Shown here: piece after piece, positions 24,195 through 35,290 of the stretch
Layout: every line of letters starts with the position of its first letter
How positions within the stretch are numbered: the first letter of the stretch is position 1
Assembly: GCA_002104905.1 (NCBI GenBank)
Contig: MCFE01000219.1
Location: 60,252 to 124,251 of the forward strand
Direction: 5' to 3'
From: Basidiobolus meristosporus CBS 931.73
Lineage: Eukaryota; Basidiobolomycota; Basidiobolomycetes; Basidiobolales; Basidiobolaceae
Length of the DNA stretch: 64,000 nucleotides
Notes under the pieces: model-generated
Seen by the model: only the letters and a program-made list of their open reading frames with translations
What the model was told of the DNA's origin: nothing
Databases searched by the model: none
Program-made: the position numbers and the translations under genes

Positions 24195-25734
24195 CCGTCG
24201 ATCGAATGGCTAGAGCCCAGGTCACCAAGTGGCTTGCACAGGAATACTAGAATTCCTGCGTTGGACTGCACTTTAATGTTGATACTTGTTCACTATACCA
24301 TAACCATGTACTATACTCCTCGTTTACACAACCCGAAACAACCAACAAACTAACGAACTAACCCATACGCCGCTTTGTAGAATAAACCAAAGGGTCAACA
24401 TGTAACTCATCCTCGTACGTAATCTACATCGACAGTGGCCGGTATGTTCGCGATGGTAGTACGTTAGGAGCTGTTCATGACAATCACTGTGGAGCATTTC
24501 CACGCTTACGCTCGTGTCACAGCTGGCACCAGATATTAATGTTGAGATTTGATGCATCTTGGGGATCTCACACCATAGGGGTTCCGGTTAAACCCAATGT
24601 CATGTGTGTTAGGGATTGGGGACAAGAGATGTACATTACCGTAGGGCATTTCAGGGATCACGGATAATCGGCGAGTTACCGTAGCCATCAAATGACGAAT
24701 GTATATCCTCCTCTCACCGCTTATGTGCCAAACCAATTGTATTCGTAAGGTTAGGTAATTAAATAGATGTGATGTGCGCTATTGACCCTCATAGGTGTGA
24801 TGTGTCTGGATTTGGCCTAGCCTGAAGGCTTCTATATATATAAGGTGTGTTATAGGCTAGTACGTATTCAATGTAAAGCTTTTTCGAAGTAAGCTTCGTT
24901 GGATCATTCAAGAGAAATCCTACTGTTCGCCTGAAAGTCCAGTGAATCAAGGATATATTCACTGGACAGACTCTGCAAAGCCAATGAAGTAATCTTATTG
25001 TGAAGGGCCATCAAGACATGTGTTTCTGGGCGAATAAGAGAATCATTGCGATCTTCGGCTAGCTATTTAAATTAGAATTAAATAAACCCACGATATGCAG
25101 GCGGTTAGACGCTGAACAAATCAGCTATATGGCCTCCGCTTGCCTAGAAAAATGTAATTGGAAATCCTCACCTATTTCCTAAATACATTTTCTTTGGGTA
25201 TGAATGCGATAAGACCGACAGTCGCTTGTTTGGTTGGGCCGTGGGAGCTGCACACACATCCCTTATTTCTTGGCATAAAACATCTCTTTATCATGCTCCT
25301 TTTTTGCACACCTATATTTCTGGATGTAGCATATTGTGGATTAAACGTTTGTCTACATATCATGGAAGCTATAAATACGAAGCACTTCTTACTCGACACT
25401 GATATCTGACGCAATCAGAAGGCGAGAGGATTTTTTGCTAACTATATGGTATCCACACTATTGGTGGGAGATTATAGATATAACAGTGGCAGAGTGTTGT
25501 GAAAGATCGCGCCAAGACATGTGGAAAGCTTGGGGTCTCGCTATCTGTTCACAATGGAGCGTTCCAGAAATCATTGAATTATTGACTTTACCAGTACGTT
25601 GAAAACTAACTGAAGAAAACTCTACTAATAACTCAGAGTAAATTCTGAAAGTGAACCCCATGGAAGGGCTAGGCCACCATATGAGCCTGCCAGGAGCATA
25701 ACCCCTACCTCCTTTTGTTGGAGAGTTTACATTT
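24195..25734. other. Intergenic, no gene recognised
   Basis: About 1.5 kb with short frames only. The minus frame at 25458-25811 overlaps the dispersed repeat at 25.74-25.83 kb and is probably relic sequence rather than a gene. Confidence 0.4.
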
Positions 25735-25830
25735 TTTGGCATAAATATCACTGTAGTAAGTGAGCTGGCTATTACTAGCACCCTCAGGGAAATATGCCAT
25801 CTTGTCCTCAAGGAGGGTGAAAACCCCCAA
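25735..25830 (-). repeat. Dispersed repeat, copy 2
   Basis: Reverse-complement match to 20733-20826 (see that entry). On the minus strand it reads EDKMAYFPEG then QLTYYSDIYAKKC. It lies directly beside a copia LTR fragment but the other copy does not, so it is not part of that LTR family. Confidence 0.5.
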
Positions 25831-25834
25831 AATT

Positions 25835-25915
25835 TGTTGTAAGAGTTTTGAAGATATTGGAAGTAATCAGTAAGACAAGTACATTATTAGGTTTTCACTC
25901 AATGATTTATGAATT
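25835..25915 (-). repeat. Copia LTR fragment
   Basis: Begins TGTTGTAAGAG and follows the LTR (reverse orientation) for about 80 bp to ATGATTTATGAATTG, then passes straight into internal copia sequence of copy 3. It marks a truncated junction, not a complete LTR. Confidence 0.65.
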
Positions 25916-27651
25916 GCCTCTTTTACAGTCTAGGGCTCATCAATATGGACTTAATAGGCACTGGCTAAATTTGTACTCTTATTGACATAGTAATGTGGGC
26001 TATATCTATTCTGCTTAGATCTTCTGCCTTGTGATACTGGAACAATCTCTTCTGAAATATTCCTAGGCACTGATTCAGGCTGGACCACAATTGTAGAATT
26101 CTAAGGTGTGAAATAATTTTCATTGTTTTGTTTTGATTCAATCAGGAATATTGGTGGACTTCAGATTGGATTTTGTCATGCTCTGATGTCATTTATTGTG
26201 ATAGTTTTAAGTTCTCATCAAACATCATATCCCTGAACTTGACCAGCTACTTTGCTTTGGTATTGTGGTGTCTGTTTGCCTGACTCTCATTGTAGTTGCC
26301 CAAAAATATGCATTTTACACTTTCTGGTTGAAATTTTGACTGATTTCCAGGCAGTTTTTTTGCATATGCTATACAACCAAGCAATCTTAGGTGCTCTGTG
26401 CTTGGTCTATATTCATATCATGCCTCATATGAAGTAGAATCACAAAGTATTCTGCCATCATTGCTATTTCAAAGATACACTGCCATAGCAACCAATTCCA
26501 CCCTAAAATTGTATGATATTTTTTGATCATAGATCATATAATGTGCCATATTGGTTATTGATCTGTTTGAACATTCTGGAGCTCCATTTTGTTGTGGGGA
26601 GTATGGTACATTAGTCTCTTACTTTATCTCATGAATTTTGCAGAAGTGGATGAAGAATCTTGATGCAAATATTTCACCATTGTCAGTGCATATTTTCCTA
26701 ATATGTTCACCAGTTTATCTCTCCACTATAACTTCAAGCTCCCTGAGCTCAGGTAGAGCTTTTTACTCTCTTTCCATGGAGTAGACCCATGTGTATGTTG
26801 TATAATTATTGATACCTGTGATTAAACACTTCATTTTGCTAAAGTATAGCTTCTGCACAAGTCTACACAGATCTATGTGGGTTAGATCCAGCTTTTTCTT
26901 AGCTTTGGCTGACTTAGAGTTCTGGAATGGTTGTTTTGCTTGTTTCCCATATATGCTGGCTTCACAGTGCTCCAAATTTGCTGGGGGAGCAATTTTAATC
27001 TGGAAATTGGCTGATGTTTTATCATTTTGCTAATATAGTCAAAACTGATGTCCAGATTACCTATGCCAAAGATTAATATATCTTCATTTAAGCTACTTTT
27101 GTTCACTTCTAGAGTTCATAGAATATAATCTAACTTCTTAAGACTCTGATCTCTGATACCCAAAGCAATATTAGCACCATTTTGATCTGTAATCCTGCAT
27201 CCAGAATTGTCAAACACTGAAACTGAGTGCTTCTGTTGTGGCCTTGCTTATGGATAATGGGTTCTTGGCTATTTCTGGTACAAAGGGTACTTCTTTGATG
27301 CTAGGTTTGTGTTTTCCTTCACTACTTCTGAGGTCTACTTGTATAGTTCCCTGTCCAACTGCCTCAAGTATTCAATTATCACCCTTGAAAACCCTCTTAT
27401 TTGCAATATTGGCTCAAAGCTCTTTTTTGTGTATGTAGTGTTGACATGATCCATAATTAATTTAACATCTCTGAGAGTCCTTGCTTGTGGTTATACTTAG
27501 TGCATAAATAAATAGTGAATCTTCAGTTGTAACATTTTCATATCAAGACTCTTTCTGCTTATTATCTCACTTTTTGAAGTAACACTCTGAAGTATGTCCT
27601 TTCCTTTTGCTGTAGCTGCAAGAAAGGTTGCTGCTGCACTCAAGGGGTCAT

Positions 27652-27998
27652 TGTTGTAAGAGTCTTGTGACTATTGGAAGTGAAATGCAGAACAAGTAGA
27701 TTATGTTGTTTTCACTTAGTGATTTATTAAATGTAAAAGTGGAATTTACTCTTTACATAGTCTTGACTAGACATACTCATAGAATATAATTGGTAAGGTT
27801 CCAAGAGCATGTGTGCAAAGTTTAGGGCTGTTTTAACAACTTTGAGAATTATCATATTCTAGATACCCTAAGTTTTTGTGCAGATATTTCAAGTAAATCC
27901 CAACAAGGAATTTGGTGAGTATTCTCTGTGACTTGGTAGTAGTAATCTAAGTGACCAAGTTAGGTGAATATTAAGTGGAATTACACATTCTTACAACA
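27652..27998 (-). mobile_element. Solo copia LTR nested in copy 3
   Basis: A 347-bp LTR in reverse orientation, TGTTGTAAGAG to CTTACAACA, splitting the gag region of copy 3. Flanks GTCAT (27647-27651) and GTCTT (27999-28003) look like a 5-bp target duplication with one change. Flanking sequence on both sides realigns to gag of copy 2. Confidence 0.85.
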
Positions 27999-28384
27999 GT
28001 CTTGAGTACCTTCTTTGGTGGTTATCATTGCTTATTGAAGCAATTTCTTGGCTATTCATGAGGGTAACTAACTCATCCTTATGAGTAGTTTTACCCCCAC
28101 AGATTCCATATCACCAACAAACAGGGTAGTTCTGTCAATCTGATTGTATATTTCTTCTCCTGAGAGCATCTTTGAAATAAGGATTTTCTGTCTCAGATAC
28201 ATTTTGTTAGCAGCTGAACATGACTGGAAGGTGACTTTTGATGCCTTCTAGGCAACCTTTATGGTTTTTGCTCTTGAGCATTGGATTAGCAATTTGTCTT
28301 TGACATTGAGGCAAATGCAGGTAATGGCACCTGTTTAATTCATGTGATAGTTTAAAGCTTCTTCTCCTATAACAATATCCCCTA

Positions 28385-28731
28385 TGCTGTAAGAGTCTTA
28401 GGGATGCCAGAAGCAATAGGGAGAAAAAGCAGATTATGTGACTTTCACAAAATGATTTATTGAATGTAAAGTGGTATATATACTTTTACATGGTCTTGGC
28501 ATAGCAGGAATGTTGAATTTGTTAAGAAAGGTCCCAAGAGCATGAATGCAAAGTTTGGGCTGTTTTGTCAACTTTGGGAATTTTCATGTTCTGGGTACCT
28601 GATGTTTTGCAGAAAATATTCCAAGTAGGTTCTACCAAGGAATTTGGTAGGTACTCCCTAAGATTTGCAGGTAATGCTCTAAGTGACCAAATTTGGTGGG
28701 CATTTAGATGGAATTACAAATTTTCACAACA
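28385..28731 (-). mobile_element. Solo copia LTR nested in copy 3
   Basis: A 347-bp reverse-oriented LTR (TGCTGTAAGAG to TCACAACA) inside the gag start of copy 3. The flanks, AACAATATCC on the left and CCAAAGGC on the right, are adjacent in copy 2. Candidate target duplication CCCTA/CCAAA is poorly preserved. Confidence 0.8.
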
Positions 28732-28848
28732 CCAAAGGCTCCTTTCTATAGTGGCATCTTTATCTTCACCTTCCAACTTAGTAATTAAATTTGGCCAGCT
28801 TTTCAGCAGAGGAGAAAACTCCAGCAACAGCTGTTGTAGAGATTACAG

Positions 28849-28918
28849 ATGTTGTAAGAGTCCACATAATCTACTTGTTCTCCCAATCACTTCCAATATC
28901 TCCAAGACTCTTACAACA
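28849..28918 (+). repeat. Collapsed LTR at the head-to-head junction of copies 3 and 1
   Basis: TGTTGTAAGAG (about 28848-28859) is the LTR edge of the minus-strand copy 3. It passes straight into the last ~58 bp of a plus-strand LTR (CCACATAATCTACTTG to CTTACAACA, end 28918) that belongs to copy 1. About 280 bp of LTR are missing, so neither element has an intact 5' LTR. Confidence 0.75.
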
Positions 28919-28930
28919 GGTTATGAGCCC
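28919..28930 (+). promoter_or_regulatory. Primer-binding site of copia copy 1 (half initiator tRNA-Met)
   Basis: GGTTATGAGCCC directly follows the LTR end. It is exactly complementary to GGGCUCAUAACC, the anticodon stem-loop of initiator tRNA-Met, with CAU the anticodon. Drosophila copia and yeast Ty5 prime from a cleaved initiator tRNA half at this region, so the same is inferred here. Copy 2 has the diverged form GGCTATGGGCCC at 44067-44078 (minus strand). Confidence 0.75.
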
Positions 28931-31900
28931 CAAGCTGTCACTCTCTGCAATGTCTACTACTGCTATTACTGGAATTTTTACCTCTGCTGAAAAGTTGGAT
29001 GGCTCTAACTACCAAGTGTGGAAGGTGAAAATGAAGATGCTGCTGCAAGAAAGAGGCCTTTGGGATATTGTCATGGGAGAAGAATGCCCTCCTAAAAATG
29101 TGGGAGAGGAAGCCTTAAAGTACCAGAAGAAAGAACAAAGTGCCTTTAACTGCATTTGCCTTAATGTCAAGGACAAATTGCTAATTCAATGCTCAAGAGC
29201 AAAAACGGCAAAGAATGCCTGGAAAGCATTAGAAGACACCTACCAGTCATGTTCAGCTGCCAAGAAGATGTATCTGAGACAAAAATTCTATACTACAAAG
29301 ATGCTGCCAGGAGAAGAAATGAAAAATCTAATTAACAGAATTACCCTGCTGGTAGATGAGATGGAATCTGTGGGCATACCAGCTACTGATGAGGATGTTA
29401 TAGTTACCATCCTGAATAGCCTGACAGACAAGTTTCAGGGCCTTGTATCAGCCCTAGAGTCCAGAACTGAAGATTTGACCTTAAATTATGTATATGGAAG
29501 GCTCCTGGATGAAGAATTAAGAAAATCAAGCACCAATAAGAAGGAAGAAGAAAATGCTTTAATAAGCAATGATAACCAACAAAGGAGGTACCCAAGACCC
29601 TACAAAGGCAACAGCAACCTATTTTGCAACTACTGCAAAAGGAAAGGAAACACATCAGACCGGTGTCTCAAAAAGAGAGATTATCAGCAAAAGAAGCCTG
29701 AATATGGAAATGCTGCAACAACGGAAGATAGACTATTCATATCTGCACTATATATGACCACAAACAAGGATTCTCAGATGTGGTATATTGACTCTGGAGC
29801 TTCTCAACACTTTACACACCAAAAAGAACTTTTTACCCAATATCATGAAATTCCAATTAAGTAGGTTTTCATGGGTGACAATAGAACACTTGATGCAGTG
29901 GGAGAAGGAACTATCCAAGTAAACCTTAGAAGCAGTGAAGGAAGCCATACACTGACCTTTAAAGAAGTACTCTATGTACCAGGGATAGCCAAGAACCTAC
30001 TCTCTGTAAGCAAGGCCACAGCAGAAGGACTCAGTTTCAGTTTTGACAATTCTGGATGCAGGATCACTGATCAAAATGGTGCCCATATTGCTTTGGGCAT
30101 CAGAGATCAGAATCTATACAAGTTGACTTATATTCCATCATATCTGGAAGCCAATATAAGTAACTTAAATGAAGAAACACCAATGCTATGGCACAGGAGA
30201 TTTGGGCACATCAATTTTGATTATTTGCATAAAATGATCAAAGATCAGCTAATTTCTGGAGTGAAAATTGATCCCCCAGCTAATTTGGAGCACTGTGAAG
30301 CCTGCATATATGGGAAACAAGCCAGACAACCATTCAAGAGCTCTGGGTTAATCAAAACTAAGAAAAAATTAGATCTAATTCACTCAGATCTGTGTGGACC
30401 TATGCAAAATTTATCCTTAGGCGGGATGAAGTATTTAATCACTTTTATTGATGATTATACAAGATACACATTGGTCTACTTCATGGAGAGAAAGGAAGAA
30501 GCTCTGTCTAAGCTCAGGGAGTTTAAAGCCATGGTGGAGAGAGAAACTGGTGAAAAAATCAAGAAAATACGCTCTGACAATGGTGGAGAATATACCTCAA
30601 AACTCTTCATCCACTTCTGCAAAATTCATGGGATAAAGCAAGTAACTACTGTACCATACTCCCCACAGTAAAATGTGCAAACAGATCAATAATTGATATG
30701 GCAAGATCTATGATCCATGATCAAAAATTATCCTATGATTTTTGGGCGGAATCAGTTGCCACTGCTGTATATCTTAGAAATAGGAGTTATAACAGAATAC
30801 TTTGTAATTCTACTCCATTTGAAGCATGGTATGGATACAGACCAAGTGCAGAACATCTAAAAATATTTGGGTGTACAGCATATGCCAAAAAAACTGGCCG
30901 GAAATCAGTCAAAATCTGAACCAAAAAGTGTAAAATGCATATTTTTGGGCTACTGCAATGAGAGTAAGGCATACAGACTCTACAATCCTGAAGCAAAGAA
31001 GCTGATCAAGTCCAGGGATGTGTTGTTTGATGAAAATTCAAAATATTCACAAAAAATGACATCAGATGATGACAAAAATTTGATCTCAAGTCCACCAATT
31101 GTCAGGATTGAATCAGAGCAAAACAATGAAACTTTTTTCACTCCAGAGGACTCTACAACCGTGGTTCAGCCAGAATCAGTGCCCAGGAATATCCCAGAAG
31201 TGATCATTCCAGTATCAAATGCCCGGAGATCCAATTGGACAAGAAATAGCCCAAATTACTATATCAATGAGGATACAAACTTAGCCTATGCCTATTCAGT
31301 CCATATTGATGAGTCCCAGACTGTAAAAGAGGCCCTAAATAGCCCTCAGATGAAGTTTTGGAGATCTGCAATGACTGAGGAATATCAGGCCCTGATGGAA
31401 AATCAAACTTGGGACCTAGTCAAATTACCAATCAACCAAAAGTCAATTGGATGCAGATGGGTCTTCAAGACAAAATACAAGGCTGATGGTACAATTGAAA
31501 GATGCAAAGCAAGACTTGTAGCCAAAGGATACTCTCAAGCCAAAGGACTTGACTATACTGAGACCTTTGCACCGGTAGCCAAGTTTAATTCCATTAGATT
31601 AATTTTGGCTATTGCAGCAAAATATAAGTTTTTTATTCATCAAATGGATGTAAAAGCTGCATGTTTGAATGGAGAACTTGATGAGGACGTGTATATGGAC
31701 AAGCCTGATGGGCTTGTTGACCAAGATAACCCCCATTTGGTCTGCAAGCTTAAAAAGTCACTATATGGTCTCAAACAATCACCAAGAGCCTGGAATTGCA
31801 AGATAGATTCTTATTTGGAATCTTTGAGTTTCAAGAGAAGTAATGCTGACTATAGTATATACTATAAGCCAGATAGAGCAAATCCAGTTCTATTAGCTCT

Positions 31901-32882
31901 ATATGTGTATGATCTTATTATAGCCACCAATAACCTAGAAACATTGGAAGAAACTAAATCCAGCCTATCTAAGGAGTTCAAGATGTCCAATCTAGGAGAA
32001 CTTAGTTACTACTTAGGGATTGAGTTCTCCATAGACAGAAGTACTCAGACTATCACCCTAAGTCAATCCAAGTATATTCAAGATATACTAAAGAAGTACC
32101 AAATGGAAGACTGTAAACCTGCAGCTACCCCAATGGAGACAAACCTTAACTTGGTCAAAACTCAACCAAATCAAGAGAGCTTAGTGCCATCTGAAAGCCC
32201 TGACTTTCCTTATCAATCTATAGTCGGCAGTCTGATGTATATCATGCTTGGAACACGTCCAGATATCTCATATTCAGTGGGAGTTGTCAGCCAACATAAT
32301 CAGAACTATGGATCTGATCATATTGCAGCAGTTAAGCAGATTCTTAGATACCTAAAAGGAACTGCTGATATCTGCTTAAGACACACTTATAAGGATTCAG
32401 AACAGGATCCTGTGGGATACTCTGATGCTGATTGGGGACAAAATTTGGAAGACAGAAGATCCACCACAGGATACACCTTTCTTTACTGTAAAGGAGCAAT
32501 TTCATGGAATTCAAGAAAGCAACCAACCGTAGCACTTTCTACCACAGAGGCAGAGTACATGGCAGCCTGTGAAGCTACAGAAGAAGTAATGTGGCTAAGA
32601 AAGCTTCTTACAGATTTAGGCCTATGTCAAAAAACGCCTATTACTTTATTTCAAGATAATCAAGGATGTATACAATTAGGTAGAAATCCAACTTTTCATG
32701 CTAGAACCAAGCATATAGATATTAGACATCATTTCATATGTGAAGCTATAGGGAATAACTTAGTTAGCTTAGTTTACTGTCCTACAGATGAAATGATTGC
32801 AGACATATTTATCTAACCATTAGCTAGAGACAAGTTTGAATATTTTAGGTCAAAGTTAGGACTAGTCAGTATGAACATTTAG
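28923..32882 (+). pseudogene. Copia gag-pol, copy 1 (most complete, inactivated)
   Basis: A single gag-pol frame in the classic Ty1/copia order. Gag (YQVWKVKMKMLLQERGLW), a zinc knuckle, protease (WYIDSGASQH), GAG-pre-integrase (LWHRRFGH..CEACIYGKQ), integrase (HSDLCGP, RSDNGGEY), RT (MDVKAACLNGELDEDVYM, SLYGLKQSPRAW) and RNase H (GYSDADWG, STTEAEYMA) all appear. It starts at Met 28923, overlapping the primer site, or 28953. Lesions: TAG at 29862-29864 (Lys in copy 2), TAA at 30669-30671, a 13-bp deletion just after it, a +1 change near 30.89 kb that restores frame, and TAA at 32814-32816. The zinc knuckle has Asn for His (CNYCKRKGNTSDRC), and the RT catalytic box is YVYD instead of YVDD. It cannot encode a working element. 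Confidence 0.92.
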
Positions 32883-32893
32883 CTGAGTGGGAG

Positions 32894-33242
32894 TGTTGTA
32901 AAAATTTGTATTTCCACCTAAATATTCACCTAACTTAGTCACTTAGATCATTACCTTCAAATCTTAGAGAATACTGACCAGATTCCTTGTTGGGATTTAC
33001 CTAGAATATTTTCACCAAAATACCAGGTACCCAGAACATGAGAATTCTCTAAGTTGTCCAAACAGCCCCAAACTTTGCACACATGTTCTTGGGACCTTCC
33101 TTAACCTATTCTACGTGTTTGTAATGCCAAGACCAGGTAAAAGTATAAATACTACTTTTACATTCAATAAATCATTAAGTGAAAACCACATAATCTACTT
33201 GTTCTCCCAATCACTTCCAATATCTCCAAGACTCTTACAACA
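32894..33242 (+). mobile_element. 3' LTR of copia copy 1
   Basis: A 349-bp LTR, TGTTGTAAAAATTTG to CTCTTACAACA, with inverted 8-bp ends. It follows a purine-rich GAGTGGGAG tract (plus-strand primer). Internal signals: TATAAATA at about 33144 and AATAAA at about 33166, fitting a U3 promoter and polyadenylation signal. Its right edge abuts the minus-strand body of copy 2, so it is shared tail to tail. Confidence 0.9.
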
Positions 33243-34306
33243 CATTCTGACTAGTCCTAATTTTGACCTAAGATATTCATACTTGTCTCTAGCTAATTGT
33301 TAGGTAAATATGTCTGCAATCATTTCATCTGAAGGACAGTAAACTAAGCCAAGTTAGTGTCTATAGCTTCACATATGAAATGATGTCTAATATCTATGTG
33401 CTTAATTCTAGTATGAAAAATTAGATTTCTACCTAATTATATACATCCTTGGTTATCTTGAAATAAAATAATAGGTGTTCCTGACATAGGTCTAAATCTG
33501 TAAAAAGCTTTCTTAACCACATTGCTTCTTTTATAGCTTCACAGGCTGCCATATACTCTGCCTCTGTGGTGGAAAGTGCTATGTTTGGTTGCTTTCTTGA
33601 ATTCCATGCAATTGCTCCTTTACAGTAAAGAAAGGTGTATCCAGTGGTGGATCTTCTGTCTTCCAAATTTTTCCCTCAATCAGCATCAGAGTATCCCACA
33701 AGATCCTGTTCTGAATCCTTACAAGTGTATCATAAGCAGATACCAGCAGTTCCCTTTAGGTATCTAAAAATCCACTTAACTGTTGCAATATGAACAGATG
33801 CATAGCTCAGATTATGCTGGCTGACAGCTCCCACTGAGTAGGAGATATCTGGACATGTTCTAAGCATGATATACATCAGACTGCCAACCATAGATTGATA
33901 AGGGAAGTCAGGGATTTCAGATGGCACCAAGCTTGCTTGATTTGGTTGAGTTTTGGCTGAGTTAAGGTTTGTCTCCATTTGGGTAGCTGCTGGTTTACAA
34001 TCTTCCATGTGGTACTTCTTTATTATATCTTGAATGTACATGGATTGGCTTAGGGTGATAGTCTGGGTACTACTGTCTATGGAGAACTTAATCCCTAAGC
34101 AGTAACTGAGTTCTCCTAGATCAGACATTTTGCACTCTTTAGATAGGCTGAATTTAGTCTGTTCCAATGCCTGGAAGTTATTGGCAGCTATAATAAGATC
34201 ATTCACATATAGAGCTAATAGAACTGAACTTGCCCTATCTAGCTTATAGTATGTACTATAGTCAGCATTACTCCTTTTGAAACTCAAGTATTCCAAATAA
34301 GAATTC
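33243..34306 (-). pseudogene. Copia copy 2, 3' half (RT end and RNase H)
   Basis: Minus-strand sequence from the middle of RT (NADYSTYYKLDRA, catalytic box YVND) through RNase H to ADIFT followed by an in-frame TAA, the same lesion as copy 1. It loses its last ~20 internal bases, including the purine tract, at the border with the LTR at 33242. At the other side it stops at GAATTC (34301-34306), where a DNA transposon begins; the missing 5' half resumes at 40449. The two halves meet in the same part of RT, so they are one interrupted element. Confidence 0.88.
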
Positions 34307-34805
34307 CCTATGAAAAATAATTTGGTCCTCTGGGTGTATCCAATCTGGATCGGTCATCAAGATCCCATTTAGAGACTGTCATAATACCAGCAGCTTGGAA
34401 TTAGTGACCCTCCTAACTATCCTATGACAGGATCATGATAGTGTTTTGCTAATTTTACAACCAAATAAAGGGATAAAATTTGACAATATTCTATTGGTGC
34501 TGTGATAATATTTGCATGGTATTGTTGTGGTCTTTTAGCGCTCTATAACTATTTCAAGTGGATCCAGTTAGCCAGGACATCCATTTGCCTTATATGGCAA
34601 GAAACTTGAAGGTAGTTCAATGGCCTTACAGCAAGACTCTGATGGCATTATATTGGCTGTATGACAGCTCTCTGCTGTTTCTGTATAGTGCTACCATATC
34701 AATTTACCAACTGGTATATCCTTTCTCTACCTCCCCTTGTGCAATTCATATATTCCACTGTAGAATCACCCCTCTTTATTTGCTTACCCACTGCTACCTT
34801 GGGTA

Positions 34806-35153
34806 TGCTGCAAGAATTTGTAATTCCACCTAAATATTCACCTAACTTAGTCACTTAGATCATTACCTTCAAATCATAGAGAATACTGACCAAATTCCTT
34901 GTTGGGATTTACTCAGAATATTTTCACCAAAATACCAGGTACCCAGAACATGAAAATTCTCAAAGTTGTCCAAACAGTCCCAAAGTTTGCACACATGCTC
35001 TTGGGACCTTCCTTAACCTATTCAATGTGTTTGTAATGCCAAGACCATGTAAAGGTATAAATACTACTTTTACATCCAATAAATCATTAAGTGAAACCAC
35101 ATAATCTACTTGTCCTCCCAATCACTTCCAATATCTTCAGAACTCTTACAACA
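34806..35153 (+). mobile_element. Solo copia LTR inside the DNA transposon
   Basis: A 348-bp LTR (TGCTGCAAGAATTTG to CTCTTACAACA) flanked by a perfect 5-bp duplication GGGTA at 34801-34805 and 35154-35158. It is very similar to the LTR at 32894-33242, so it is one of the youngest insertions of the island. Confidence 0.92.
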
Positions 35154-35290
35154 GGGTATTCCACAAATAGTTTGAGTAATAAAAAACTATGGCCTCCTGC
35201 TTACTAACCTCCACAAACATGGGCACCTGCTGCAATTGACATACTTCTAACACATTAACTTTATGGCTTTTTAGTGTGATACTTGTAAAG

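Larger units (their letters stand above)
25916..28850 (-). pseudogene. Copia gag-pol relic, copy 3
   Basis: Minus-strand element body running from the gag start (about 28.85 kb, aligned to FTSAEKL of copy 1) through gag, protease and integrase to just before the reverse transcriptase (about 25.92 kb). It is interrupted twice by solo LTRs (27652-27998 and 28385-28731). Many stops and small indels show it is old. It is valuable as a reference: near 26.58 kb it keeps PYSPQQNGAPECSNRSI in frame, including the third integrase acidic residue, which copies 1 and 2 have lost. RT and RNase H are missing altogether. Confidence 0.85.

Noticed and set aside
28565-28990. Open frame of 141 codons overlapping the start of gag
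   Set aside because: It runs through a reverse LTR and the head-to-head junction and is chance.
30650-30900. Programmed frameshifting between integrase and RT in the copia element
   Set aside because: The two frame changes are a 13-bp deletion and a one-base gain near an A-run, and copy 3 has neither, so they are lesions rather than a conserved signal.
30867-32816. A separate 649-codon gene starting at ATG 30867
   Set aside because: The frame is the pol part of copia copy 1; the apparent start is created by the local frame change near 30.89 kb, and copy 3 reads through the equivalent point in one frame.
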